Of a stretch of DNA of 64,000 nucleotides, positions 24,964 through 32,963 are shown one piece after another. Positions within the stretch are counted from its first letter, which is position 1, and each line of letters starts with the position of its first letter. Below the pieces are notes generated by a model. That model saw nothing but the letters and a program-made list of their open reading frames with translations. It searched no databases and was not told the DNA's origin. Source of the stretch: Rugosimonospora acidiphila. GTDB lineage: Bacteria > Actinomycetota > Actinomycetes > Mycobacteriales > Micromonosporaceae. The stretch lies in NCBI RefSeq assembly GCF_039543385.1, contig NZ_BAABJQ010000032.1, forward strand, positions 37,499 through 101,498. Reading direction: 5' to 3'. The position numbers were made by a program, and so were the translations under genes.

Positions 24964-25656
24964 TCAGCCCGGCGCCCGCATCGATGCCAGCAACGTCCAC
25001 CCGCGAGTACCCACCCGTCCCGCGTGGGCGGTGTCGGGAGCGCCCGGGACACCCACCAGTTTCGCCTGCCGGGCCCGCTGCTCGTAATACTCGTGCACCT
25101 CGTCCCGGCTGCCGAAGACGCGTCGCACGTCCTCATCCGGAGAATCCAGCCCGGAGGTGCCGGACAGCAGGTGATGAATGGTCACCTGCTCGGCGATGTC
25201 CTTGGCGAAGCCGGGCAGGTGGACGCCCACCGTGTCCGACAACTGCAGCTTGCCCTGCTGGGCCAGCTGCAGCATGGCCACCGCGTGGAACGGTTTGCCC
25301 GCCGAACTGAGACTGAATGCCGTGCCCTCATGGTTGGGGATCCCCTTCTGCTTGTCGGCCATGCCGTAGCTGCGGGACAGCACCGTGCGACCCTGGTGCG
25401 ACAGCAGCACCACACCGGAGAACGTGCCCTGCGCGGCCAGCGCCGCCACGTACCGGTCGTAGGCGCCGCCGGGCAGGGTGTCCGGCGGGAGCCGGTCATG
25501 CCCGGACGGATCGGACGCGGCGGGGGTGGTGCCGGCGTGGGCGGGCCCGGCGCCCACCAGCGGCACGCCGACCGCCACGCCGGCAGCCGCCACCCCACCC
25601 CATCGGACCAGCCGCCGCCGGTCGATACCACGTACCGAATCCGAATACATGCTCAT
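24964..25656 (-). pseudogene. Serine hydrolase (beta-lactamase/class C type), C-terminally truncated
   Basis: An N-terminal Tat-like signal (RRRLVRWGGVAAAGVAVGV) is followed by a beta-lactamase-family start with SxxK in FSLSSAGKPF. The frame continues through LLSGTSGLDSPDEDVRRVF and ends soon after GVPGAPDTAHAG. Only about 230 residues exist. Relatives have about 380-420, with YxN and HxG motifs that are missing here. ATG 25656 follows GGGGAAAGGGCC. It diverges from the response regulator across 112 bp. Either the deletion made it a pseudogene or a short exported fragment is still produced; the first is more likely. Confidence 0.7.
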
Positions 25657-25727
25657 GGCCCTTTCCCCATCGACCAACGGACCGTCGCAGGTCTACCGGT
25701 GATCGCCTATCGGCAACCGATCGACGA

Positions 25728-25749
25728 CCCATACGCGGCCCATATGCGG
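25728..25749 (+). promoter_or_regulatory. Tandem 11-bp direct repeat, candidate response-regulator box
   Basis: CCCATACGCGG (25728-25738) is followed directly by CCCATATGCGG (25739-25749), identical at 10 of 11 positions. OmpR/PhoB-type regulators bind head-to-tail 11-bp repeats. These end 19 bp before the ATG of an OmpR-type regulator and lie between it and a divergent exported hydrolase. Autoregulation is the simple reading. Confidence 0.6.
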
Positions 25750-25768
25750 TGCTGGGGATACTGGGTGG

Positions 25769-26425
25769 ATGCGTGTGTTGCTCGTCGAGGACGAACAGCC
25801 GCTGGCCTCCTACATCGCGGCCGGGCTGCGCAAGCACGGCTGCGTCGTGGACGTGGCGCACGACGGCCAGCAGGCGCTGGACAAGAGCGACCTCACCCCG
25901 TACGACGTGGTGGTCCTGGACCGGGACCTTCCGGTGGTGCACGGCGACACCGTGTGCCGACTGTTGGCGCAGCGCGGCGCGGCCCGGGTGCTGATGCTCA
26001 CCGCCTCCGGTGCGGTGTCCGACCGGGTGGACGGGCTGGCCCTGGGCGCCGACGACTACCTGGGCAAGCCCTTCGCGTTCGCCGAGCTGGTCGCCCGGGT
26101 GCGTGCGCTGGCCCGGCGCAGCACGCCGGCCCACCCACCGGTGCTGCGCTCGCGGAATGTCGAGCTCGATCCGTCCCGGCGCAGCGCCGAACGGGATGGC
26201 CGGCTGCTGTCGCTGACCCCGAAGGAGTTCGGGGTGCTGCACCGGCTGCTCGCCGCCGACGGTGCCGTGGTCAGCGCCGAAACGCTGCTGGACAAGGTGT
26301 GGGACGAGCACGTCGACCCGTTCACCAACGCCGTGCGGATCACCGTCAGCACCCTGCGCCGCAAGCTCGGTGACCCACCGCTGATCGAAACCGTGACTGG
26401 CGCCGGCTACCGGATCGCCCCATGA
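25769..26425 (+). CDS. OmpR-family two-component response regulator
   Basis: A 218-residue response regulator. The receiver domain starts MRVLLVEDEQ, with the phospho-acceptor Asp in VVVLDRDLPVVHGD (about residue 51) and the conserved Lys in LGKPFAFAELVARVRAL (about 102). The C-terminal winged helix (about 125-217) has LTPKEFGVLHRLLAADG and FTNAVRITVSTLRRKLGDP. Its stop overlaps the start of the kinase gene (ATGA), so the two are translationally coupled. A tandem 11-bp repeat upstream suggests autoregulation. The signal is unknown; the divergent truncated serine hydrolase hints at the cell envelope. Confidence 0.93.
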   Translation: MRVLLVEDEQPLASYIAAGLRKHGCVVDVAHDGQQALDKSDLTPYDVVVLDRDLPVVHGDTVCRLLAQRGAARVLMLTASGAVSDRVDGLALGADDYLGKPFAFAELVARVRALARRSTPAHPPVLRSRNVELDPSRRSAERDGRLLSLTPKEFGVLHRLLAADGAVVSAETLLDKVWDEHVDPFTNAVRITVSTLRRKLGDPPLIETVTGAGYRIAP

Positions 26426-27495
26426 CCTGGCGACCGACCGCCCGCGGCCGGCTCACCCTGGTGTACATCGGCCTGGTGCTGGCCGCCGGGTCGCTGCTGA
26501 CGGCGGTGACGTACCTGCTGCTGTTCAACAGCCTGCATCTGCACATCCGGGATGCGATGTCCAAGCTGCTGACCCAGGCGGTACCGGCGCTGCTGGTGGT
26601 GACCGCGCTGGCCGGGCTGACGGGCTGGCTGGTGGCCGGGCGGATACTGCGGCCGATCCGGGCGATATCCGGCACCGCGAACCGGCTGTCCGCGGAGAAC
26701 CTGTCCGAACGGGTACCCGTCCGCCAGCCCGCCGACGAACTCGCCGCGCTGGCCGCCACCATCAACGGCATGCTGGAGCGCATCCAGCACGGCATCGCCG
26801 ATCGCGACCGGGTCCTCGACAGCCAGCGTCTGTTCGTCGCCAACGCCGCGCACGAACTGCGTACCCCACTCACCACCATGCGCACCGCTATCGACGTCAC
26901 CCTGGACGGCGAACCCGACCGGGCCGAACTCATCGCGATGGCCGGCGACATCGCCGCCGCCGTCGAGGCCAGCCAGCGCACCCTGGACGGGCTCCTGGTT
27001 CTGGCCCGTAGCCAGGCCGGTCCGCTCCGCCGGACGCCCGTGGACCTGGCCGAGGTCGCCGCCGCGGTGGTCGCCGCCGGCGCCGACCTCGCGGCGAACG
27101 GGGCGGTCACCCTGCGGGCCGACCTACGGCCGGCGCCGGCCAGCGGCGAGCCGGTGCTGCTGGAGCGGATGGCCGGAAACCTGCTGGAGAACGCGCTGCG
27201 ATACAACGAGACCGGCGGCCATGTCACGGTGACCTCCGGCACCGCGGACGGGCACGCGTTCCTGCGGATGGTCAACACCGGCCGGCCGGTCACCCCGGAG
27301 GAGGAACGACGGCTGTTCGAGCCGTTCGTCCGAGGCGCCGCCCAGGGCACCCGTGGGGCCGGGCTCGGCCTGTCCATCGTCCGGGCGGTCGTCACCGCGC
27401 ACGACGGCGAGATCTTCAGCACCGCCCGGCCGACCGGGGGCATGGACATCGCCGTACACCTGCCGCAGACCCTGCAAGCCCTTACCTCTGGGTGA
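26422..27495 (+). CDS. Two-component sensor histidine kinase with a minimal sensor loop
   Basis: A 357-residue HisKA-type kinase. TM1 (about 11-34) and TM2 (about 52-74) are separated by only about 17 residues. A HAMP domain (WLVAGRILRPIRAISG to DELAALAATINGML) follows. The H-box NAAHELRTPLTTMRTAID (phospho-acceptor His about residue 147), the N-box LLENALRYNETGG and GLGLSIV complete the kinase core. The short loop means it probably senses membrane or lipid changes, or works through another protein, rather than binding a ligand outside. It is coupled by ATGA overlap to the preceding response regulator. Confidence 0.92.
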   Translation: MTWRPTARGRLTLVYIGLVLAAGSLLTAVTYLLLFNSLHLHIRDAMSKLLTQAVPALLVVTALAGLTGWLVAGRILRPIRAISGTANRLSAENLSERVPVRQPADELAALAATINGMLERIQHGIADRDRVLDSQRLFVANAAHELRTPLTTMRTAIDVTLDGEPDRAELIAMAGDIAAAVEASQRTLDGLLVLARSQAGPLRRTPVDLAEVAAAVVAAGADLAANGAVTLRADLRPAPASGEPVLLERMAGNLLENALRYNETGGHVTVTSGTADGHAFLRMVNTGRPVTPEEERRLFEPFVRGAAQGTRGAGLGLSIVRAVVTAHDGEIFSTARPTGGMDIAVHLPQTLQALTSG

Positions 27496-27599
27496 TGCCT
27501 GCCCGGTGCACGGAGCTATCAGATCGGGCATGTTATCGGTATTGGCGAAGGCGCGGGGGTCGCCTAATGAAGCAGATGGTCTCGTGTCAGGATCGGCCA

Positions 27600-28556
27600 A
27601 TGGATGTCCGTGAAGTGCTGGAGCCCATCCGGTCTCCGCTGCTGAGTCCTGGGGATCGGGTGCGTATCGTCTCCCCGGCCTGTCCGCCCGGCCGTGACGG
27701 CGTCGCTCGCGGCGCCCAGCTGCTGACCTCTTGGGGTCTGCAGGTTGAACTCGGCGAGCACGTCTTCGATCGATGGGGTTATATGGCCGGACGAGACGAG
27801 GACCGCGCAGCGGACCTGAACGCCGCCCTCCGAGATCCCGGCGTGCGTGCCATCGTGGCCAGCACGGGCGGCAAAGGCGCCTACCGCATCGTCGACGACA
27901 TCGACTTCGAAGCGGCGCGGCGCGATCCGAAACCGCTGGTGGGCTTCAGCGACATCACCCATATCCACCTCGCCCTGTGGGCACGATGCGGGCTGGCCAG
28001 CCTGCACGGGCCATTCGCCAACTGGAGTGACGAATGGTGCGGGCCCACCTCGGCCGAGGCACTCCGTCGCGCCCTGATGACCGACGAGCCGATCGTCCTG
28101 CATCGCGACCCCAACGAAGTTACTGCCGCAGTCACCGTTGACGGCCTGGCCACCGGCATCTTGGTCGGGGGCAACCTCGACGCCATCCGCACCGAGGCCG
28201 GGGCTGGCCTACCCAACCTTCGGGGCGCGATTCTCTTCCTGGAGCACCAGAAAGGCACTGGCCTCGGAGAGGTCGACCGCGCACTCACCCAGCTCACCCG
28301 CTCAGGAGCACTCGATGGCCTGTCTGGCATCGCGCTCGGCCAGTTCCTGAGGTTCGAGGAGTGCGACAGCGACCCATCACTCGGCGGTTGGCGTATCAAA
28401 GACGTCCTGCGCGACCGGCTCACCCACCTCGGCGTTCCCGTCCTTGGAGGACTTCCCATCGGGCATGGACACCACCCGCCGACCCTCCCGCTGGGCACGC
28501 GGGCCACCATCGACACGGCCGCGGGCACGCTGAGCGTCGAACCGGCCGTGTATTGA
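27600..28556 (+). CDS. LD-carboxypeptidase (peptidase S66, LdcA/MccF family)
   Basis: A 318-residue S66 peptidase. Signatures are LLSPGDRVRIVSPACPP near the start, the nucleophile Ser in VGFSDITHIHLAL (about residue 121), a Glu in AILFLEHQKGTGLGEVDRAL, and the catalytic His in GLPIGHGHHPPTLPLG near the C-terminus. Members trim L,D-linked residues from muropeptides, or cleave microcin C-like aminoacyl nucleotides (MccF), so the role is either cell-wall recycling or self-immunity. ATG 27600 has AGGA upstream. ATG 27567 would add 11 residues. It lies about 100 bp after the kinase gene on the same strand. Confidence 0.88.
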   Translation: MDVREVLEPIRSPLLSPGDRVRIVSPACPPGRDGVARGAQLLTSWGLQVELGEHVFDRWGYMAGRDEDRAADLNAALRDPGVRAIVASTGGKGAYRIVDDIDFEAARRDPKPLVGFSDITHIHLALWARCGLASLHGPFANWSDEWCGPTSAEALRRALMTDEPIVLHRDPNEVTAAVTVDGLATGILVGGNLDAIRTEAGAGLPNLRGAILFLEHQKGTGLGEVDRALTQLTRSGALDGLSGIALGQFLRFEECDSDPSLGGWRIKDVLRDRLTHLGVPVLGGLPIGHGHHPPTLPLGTRATIDTAAGTLSVEPAVY

Positions 28557-28871
28557 CATCAGCACGCCCGCGGCAAACTCTCGAAAGGGTCTGCCAGGGA
28601 CTGGCCAGCACATCGGGTCAGCACGCGGCGGACGAGTCCGACGGGCGGGCACGCCACCATCTGGGCAGAACCGCCGTGCACATCCCGGCCCGACACGGCG
28701 GCCACATCGTGTCGCTGAGATCGGCATGGGTCGAGGGTACGACGTCGCCGGGTCTGCGTACGTCGCGCAGGTCTACCCCGACCATGCCCCGCCCGGTGCG
28801 GACCTCGCCCCGATGTGGCGACCGTGGCAGAGAGCCCACCGTGACCGATCCCCTCCGTTTCGTCGTCGCCG
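28557..28871. other. Spacer, no recognised gene
   Basis: 315 bp. A 51-codon plus-strand frame at about 28726-28880 (MGRGYDVAGSAYVAQVYPDH) is open but matches nothing I know and lacks a ribosome site. It may be decayed coding sequence. Confidence 0.3.
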
Positions 28872-29342
28872 ATGGACGGCCTGATTGCGGGGCTCCGTTA
28901 CGATTTGCCGATGGTCGATGCCGACGAGATTCGGGCGCACTGGGGACAACGTCTGGCCACCATCGCCCTCTGGCTGATCGGTGTGGCCTGGCTGTTCGGG
29001 TGCGCCCGTCTGACGCTCGCCCTGGTGGTACCCCCGATGTCGTACATCCACAGCAACAAGCTGACCGATCATCAGCGGTACGAGCAAGGCGTTCGGGAGA
29101 TCGCGTTGGCGGGGGTCAGCGTGGGCTTCGCGGGGCTGGCCGCCATCGTCGCGCTCGTGGCGAGACGGAGAGCGCTGTGCGTCACCCTGCTGATCGTGAC
29201 CCTGCTGCTGTGTGTGCCGGCGGCGTGGCTCGACCACGCCGGGACTCGGCTGCGGCACCAGTACGGGCCGCGGCCACCGGCACCGGCCCACACCCGGTGC
29301 GTCAACTACAGCGGCGCACCTCCGGGCTGCCCCGGCGGGTGA
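28872..29342 (+). CDS. Small membrane protein, unknown
   Basis: Up to 156 residues with three hydrophobic segments: LATIALWLIGVAWLFGC, IALAGVSVGFAGLAAIVALVA and LCVTLLIVTLLLCVPAAWL. The C-terminal tail is Pro-rich and has two Cys. I know no family for it. The start may be ATG 28872 or ATG 28911 (MVDADEIRAHWG); neither has a good ribosome site. The even hydrophobic spacing and clean codon bias make it a likely real gene. Confidence 0.55.
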   Translation: MDGLIAGLRYDLPMVDADEIRAHWGQRLATIALWLIGVAWLFGCARLTLALVVPPMSYIHSNKLTDHQRYEQGVREIALAGVSVGFAGLAAIVALVARRRALCVTLLIVTLLLCVPAAWLDHAGTRLRHQYGPRPPAPAHTRCVNYSGAPPGCPGG

Positions 29343-29496
29343 TCGCCGCAGAGCTGCCGGAACGGTTTCGGTGGTGACGGTGCGGCCGGAGTGGGTCTCG
29401 TCGACGTGGATGCGTTGTCACGCAGGTCCTGTTACCGATCCGTCAAGCAGGTCATGAGACCGGACACAGAGGGCCGAGCCTGTGTCGTGTCACGCC

Positions 29497-29533
29497 TGAT
29501 GCTTGACACCGGCGTTCCACCTGATGCTCAACA
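29497..29533 (+). repeat. Repeat doublet A (TGATGCTTGACA-type), transposon-end-like
   Basis: TGATGCTTGACA (29497-29508) and the related TGATGCTCAACA (29522-29533) are spaced 25 bp apart. The same doublet recurs at 30010-30045 (inverted), 30089-30125 and 32312-32348 (inverted), and a single copy lies at 57405. The form recalls the ends of IS481-type elements, in which TGTCAAGCATCA is repeated. The family is recalled from memory and not tested. Confidence 0.6.
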
Positions 29534-29588
29534 CTCGCGGCGAACGTCCTCCCCCCCATCGGGGAACGACTTCTGCCACACTCAGCCG

Positions 29589-29918
29589 GTGAAGATCACC
29601 AAGCTCCTGGTTGCCGGACTGCTCGTGTCCCTTGCAGGGCAGGGGGTTGCTGTCTGGGTCACCAATGCCGCGGCTATCGCCGCTGGCGGTGGCCCGAATG
29701 CTGACCTTGATGCCGGTGAGAAATTCGGGGTGTTCTACTCCTACGCATCAACGTACGGCTTCGCGCAGCTGATGTTATTGGGCAGCTGCGTCGCACTGCC
29801 CCTGTCCGTATTCCTGTTCCTCCGCCGTGGGTCAGATCTCGTGGCTGGTCTCGCGGCTGGCTGGGTATTCGGACTGGCCGCGAGCCTGTTCTTCCTGTGC
29901 GGCGGGTTCGGCGCCTAA
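29589..29918 (+). CDS. Small membrane protein, unknown
   Basis: From GTG 29589 a 109-residue protein with an N-terminal hydrophobic helix (KLLVAGLLVSLAGQGVAVWV), a second segment (FAQLMLLGSCVALPLSVFLFL) and a third (LVAGLAAGWVFGLAASLFFLC). There is no recognised family. It lies between repeat doublets A and B, which face each other, so it may be cargo that entered with them. A longer in-frame start at 29391 is possible but adds low-complexity sequence. Confidence 0.5.
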   Translation: MKITKLLVAGLLVSLAGQGVAVWVTNAAAIAAGGGPNADLDAGEKFGVFYSYASTYGFAQLMLLGSCVALPLSVFLFLRRGSDLVAGLAAGWVFGLAASLFFLCGGFGA

Positions 29919-30009
29919 CGGCCACCTTCGGTTATGCGTGGCCAGGCATGCTGGGCGATGGGCGCAACTACTAGCTGTGGATATCCGAGCCGGAGGATCT
30001 AGACCAACC

Positions 30010-30125
30010 GTCGAGGATCAGGCGGGACGGGAACGTCAAGCATCAGCTGGGACTCGACATGCTGTTCGTGCTGTGTCCGACTCCGGGTGATGCTTGAGTT
30101 CGTGGCCTCGGATGAGGCTTGACAT
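30010..30125. mobile_element. 116-bp MITE-like element bounded by inverted repeat doublets B and C
   Basis: The left end GTCGAGGATCA (30010) and GTCAAGCATCA (30035), and the right end TGATGCTTGAG (30089) and TGAGGCTTGACA (30114), are imperfect inverted copies of one another. Each has 25-bp internal spacing. Between them are only about 40 bp with no gene. This is what remains when an element has lost its transposase, or a miniature inverted-repeat element. Target duplications were not found by eye. Confidence 0.45.
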
Positions 30126-30168
30126 GATCCGGACGACCGCGCGACTCGCGGCATGAGCGCGCGTCGGC

Positions 30169-30897
30169 TCAGTCGGCCGACGAGCCCCACCTCTTGGTCA
30201 TGGCGACAATGCGCGCGGTCACCGCGTCTGGATCCACGAGTTGATGCAGGTGCCCGCCGCCGACCTCGGCAACGTCCCAGCCACGCATCTCCGCCTCCCG
30301 CGCCATATCATCGTATGGAGGCCCGAACAGCACATACCCGCACGGCCGGTCGTCCCAGCCGGGCGGGACAGGAATCTGCTGCTCGTAGTAACTCAGTGGA
30401 AGCCGGGGCTGCTCGGCCGAAACGGTCGATCGGGTCTGCGGATCAGGAAACAGCAGCGCGACATCGTCCTCGGCCCACCACGTCGTCCACCGCGGCAGCC
30501 GACCCTCAATCACCCTGGTGCGCAGGTGCTCCAGTCGCTCGGGCGACGCGGCAGGGGTCACCCCGGTACGGGAGGGCAGCCGGGCATCGACGAACATGCA
30601 CCCGGCGACCGGACGCCGAGACGCTTGCACGAGAACAGGAACGAACGGGCCGGCGTTGCTGTGCGCAACCAGCACGATCGGCTGCTCCCGCGGCAGATGG
30701 GAGACGGCATCGCTGACCTCGGCGGCAATGCCCGGCCAGAACGGCGGATCGTCGACATCGGCGACGTCAACCAGCGATGGCACCACCGCCGCCTTGCCTA
30801 AGTCTGCCAGCCTCGCCGCAACAGGTGCCCACGTCAGTGGGCCCAACAACAAGCTATGGACGAGTACGAACGCGGGATCCACCCCTGCATCATTCAC
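30169..30897 (-). CDS. Alpha/beta hydrolase
   Basis: A 242-residue alpha/beta hydrolase fold. The oxyanion region is FVLVHSLLLGPLTW (about 10-23), with SLLLG in place of the more usual HG. The nucleophile elbow is AHSNAG (about 80-85). The catalytic His is in GGGHLHQLVDPDAV near the C-terminus. Acid candidates follow YVLFGPPYDD. I see no cofactor motif, so it is probably an esterase/lipase-like enzyme of unknown substrate. It lies between repeat doublets C and D along with the next two minus-strand genes. No strong ribosome site is seen before ATG 30897. Confidence 0.75.
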   Translation of the reverse strand: MNDAGVDPAFVLVHSLLLGPLTWAPVAARLADLGKAAVVPSLVDVADVDDPPFWPGIAAEVSDAVSHLPREQPIVLVAHSNAGPFVPVLVQASRRPVAGCMFVDARLPSRTGVTPAASPERLEHLRTRVIEGRLPRWTTWWAEDDVALLFPDPQTRSTVSAEQPRLPLSYYEQQIPVPPGWDDRPCGYVLFGPPYDDMAREAEMRGWDVAEVGGGHLHQLVDPDAVTARIVAMTKRWGSSAD

Positions 30898-31207
30898 GAC
30901 GCCGCCGGTTGGCCGCTACCTAAACCAAGGCCCAAGGCGAGCAGAACCGCTCCCACACCGGTACCGTCCCCACAGCATCCGCGGATCAAGCGGATCCGGT
31001 TGCCTCGGTCCGCGCGACTTGCGGCAGATGTGTGCACGTGTTCAAGGCCCGAACGAGCTTCGTGACACTACCGGTTGGTTGGGACGGGACGTAGCGCCCG
31101 GGGATCGTCCTGAGACATATACGACGGGAGGTACGGCTGTCGGGCCCTTGAGTACCGTCGATCGGCGAGGACCTACTCAACGCGGCATATCGAGCAGGTG
31201 TGGACGC
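30898..31207. other. Spacer, no gene seen
   Basis: 310 bp between two minus-strand genes. No frame has family character and no strong hairpin is seen. It should hold the hydrolase promoter. Confidence 0.3.
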
Positions 31208-31597
31208 TCACTGGCCGCCGGGAAGGTCCTCGCTGCTGATCACCGGGCACCGGAACATGTCGCCGAGGACGGCTCGTTGGTGTTTCGTCAGCGGGTTCGC
31301 GAAGACCGCAACGGCGACCTCCGCGGCTCGGCACGCTTGCGCGATTTCGCGTGCTTTGCCGGGGCTAAGCAGTGTCCGCCGCGAAAATGGCGCGCTCATC
31401 TTGGCCACACCGCCATGCGAGACACCACGCCGCTGGACGTGACGGCTCACGACCCGGCCGCCATGCGCCTCCACGGAGCCTGCGAGCAGGTCGAGCTTCT
31501 CACTGAACGCTTTATCCTTTGCGGAGAACAGGCCTACAAGCGCCACGTCGGCGCCCGCGAGCACGGAGGCCGACGCTTCGGTCGAATATCGCCGCAT
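31208..31597 (-). CDS. Stand-alone HflX N-terminal-domain protein
   Basis: A 129-residue protein resembling the N-terminal subdomain of the ribosome-splitting GTPase HflX. The pattern is VALVGLFSAKD, then EKLDLLAGSVEAHGGRVVSR, VQRRGVSHGG, then LLSPGKAREIAQACRAAEVA, VAVFANPLTKHQRAVLGDMF and VISSEDL. The GTPase domain that follows in true HflX is absent, and the frame ends cleanly. In HflX this domain contacts the ribosomal peptidyl transferase centre, so a free copy could bind ribosomes; that is inference. The degree of match is moderate. The start is uncertain and has no strong ribosome site. Confidence 0.6.
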   Translation of the reverse strand: MRRYSTEASASVLAGADVALVGLFSAKDKAFSEKLDLLAGSVEAHGGRVVSRHVQRRGVSHGGVAKMSAPFSRRTLLSPGKAREIAQACRAAEVAVAVFANPLTKHQRAVLGDMFRCPVISSEDLPGGQ

Positions 31598-31721
31598 AGG
31601 GCCATGGTGCCAGACGCGTCACACGCACCCACTCATCGGCAGACCGCACACCGGCCACTCCAGCTGCCGAGACTGTGGGTAGCGCGCGGATCACGGCACG
31701 AGAACGAGCGCTCCGCCAGCG

Positions 31722-32195
31722 TCAAGTCTCGACAATCTCGAACGGTTCGTCACTGCCGAGTTCCTCGAAACGCGCCTTGAGGTCGCGGTACGCGGCCGCG
31801 TCGATGATGAACGCGCTTCCCGGGTGGTCGTTACGAGTCAGGCAGCGCGACAAGGCGGTCTCGTCGTCGGTGCGTACCCAATACAGGCGGTGGTTTGCCG
31901 ATACAGACCTGGCCAGCTCGCGCGTCATGTCGCGTTCCGACCTGCGCCAGAAGCCGAAGTCGAGCACGACGTCCACACCGGCACGCAGAAGCTGGGGCCA
32001 ATGACCATGCAGCACGCCTGTGAGCCGGTCCAACAGCTCATAGTCCTGATGGGGAGTGGGGGCTCCATCGGTGTACAGCCGGAGGTACCACTCGTCCAAC
32101 GAGATCAACGCGGCGCCACTGCGGGCAGAGAAATCCCGGGCGAAACGACTTTTCCCGACGCCCAGGTAGCCATGGATGAGATGAACAGTCGCCAC
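31722..32195 (-). CDS. P-loop kinase-like ATP-binding protein
   Basis: A 157-residue single-domain P-loop protein. Walker A is HGYLGVGKSRFARD near the start. A DEWYLRLY segment (about 33-40) and VVLDFGFWRRSERD (about 68-81) resemble small nucleoside or antibiotic kinases of the AAA_33 type, and a lid-like RCLTRNDHPGS follows. GTG 32195 gives MATVHLIHGYLG and a normal length. An upstream ATG would add about 49 residues of low similarity. The substrate is unknown. It sits inside the segment bracketed by repeat doublets C and D. Confidence 0.7.
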   Translation of the reverse strand: MATVHLIHGYLGVGKSRFARDFSARSGAALISLDEWYLRLYTDGAPTPHQDYELLDRLTGVLHGHWPQLLRAGVDVVLDFGFWRRSERDMTRELARSVSANHRLYWVRTDDETALSRCLTRNDHPGSAFIIDAAAYRDLKARFEELGSDEPFEIVET

Positions 32196-32311
32196 GCCAC
32201 AATCATGCGGCAGGGCGTCGTCTGTGGCTAACGGCGCATTCTCATCGGCACGAGCGGACGTCGCCAGCCCGCCCCCGCAGGCAAGCGTTGGTGATCCGAT
32301 CATCGTGATCA

Positions 32312-32348
32312 TGTCAAGCATCAGCTGAGGCTGATTCGTCAACCATCA
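32312..32348 (-). repeat. Repeat doublet D (inverted), transposon-end-like
   Basis: TGTCAAGCATCA (32312-32323) and GTCAACCATCA (32338-32348), with copies again 25 bp apart. It is inverted relative to doublet C at 30089, and both share an adjacent TGACATGATC. The two bracket a 2.2-kb segment with three minus-strand genes. Confidence 0.6.
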
Positions 32349-32386
32349 CGCGAGCCCAGGCAACGCTGTTGGTGGTGTGTGTCCCG

Positions 32387-32857
32387 TCACGGCTGAGGCG
32401 GCATGACCGACGACCCGTCTTGCGACCAGGCTTGCGGGTCGATCGGCTTCAGTCTGGTGCGTAGCCTGTCAGCAGCGGCTTCGAGATCGGCGTCCGGGTC
32501 GGCGTCGTGGTAGGGGAACAGTTCAGTTGCAGCCTTCACGGTTCGGATGAACTGGTCGAGACTGGAGTTAGCCAGGAGGGGACCCCGGACGATCTCTCCC
32601 CGTGACGCGACCATGTCGACCACCTGGCCGGTATCAGGGTCGAGGCAGACGAGTCCGTATCCATACGTACCGAACTGGATCAGCTCGCCTCCGCTTGGTG
32701 TCAGGACCACACGGAGCTTGGGTTCGGCTGTTATGCCGCCGATTTCCTGGCTCGGTACGCGTAACCGGGGGAAGCGGCTGGCCAGATGCTCTGGAAGATC
32801 GCTGCCAGAGAGCTCAACGGTGGCAAAGCGCGGCCATGGCAAGGGCTGGTTAGGCAC
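32387..32857 (-). CDS. SUKH-like immunity-type protein
   Basis: A 156-residue protein. Its pattern FGTYGYGLVCLDPDTGQVVDM followed by NSSLDQFIRTVKAATELFPY resembles SUKH-family (SUKH-4) immunity proteins, which neutralise polymorphic toxins. The N-terminal PEHLASRFPRLRVPSQEIGG fits as well. The C-terminal helix DADLEAAADRLRTRLKPIDP ends in an acidic/Pro tail. No toxin gene is adjacent, so it may be an orphan. An IS5 relic starts just upstream in the opposite direction. Assignment is by pattern only. Confidence 0.6.
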   Translation of the reverse strand: MPNQPLPWPRFATVELSGSDLPEHLASRFPRLRVPSQEIGGITAEPKLRVVLTPSGGELIQFGTYGYGLVCLDPDTGQVVDMVASRGEIVRGPLLANSSLDQFIRTVKAATELFPYHDADPDADLEAAADRLRTRLKPIDPQAWSQDGSSVMPPQP

Positions 32858-32908
32858 GGACCGAGTCTCGCAGCATCAGAAGTGTTCCCTCAGCGGTGGA
32901 CATTGGGC

Positions 32909-32962
32909 GAGGTCTCCGGTATTTGGAAAATCGACCAAGAAGATCCAGATACCGGAGACCTC
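32909..32962. repeat. Perfect 14-bp inverted repeat before the IS5 relic
   Basis: GAGGTCTCCGGTAT (32909-32922) and ATACCGGAGACCTC (32949-32962) pair exactly across a 26-bp spacer. The right arm ends one base before the GTG of the transposase frame. It may be a transcription stop that shields the element from outside reading, or a regulator site. It also sits on the upstream side of the SUKH-like gene. Confidence 0.6.
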
Positions 32963-32963
32963 G

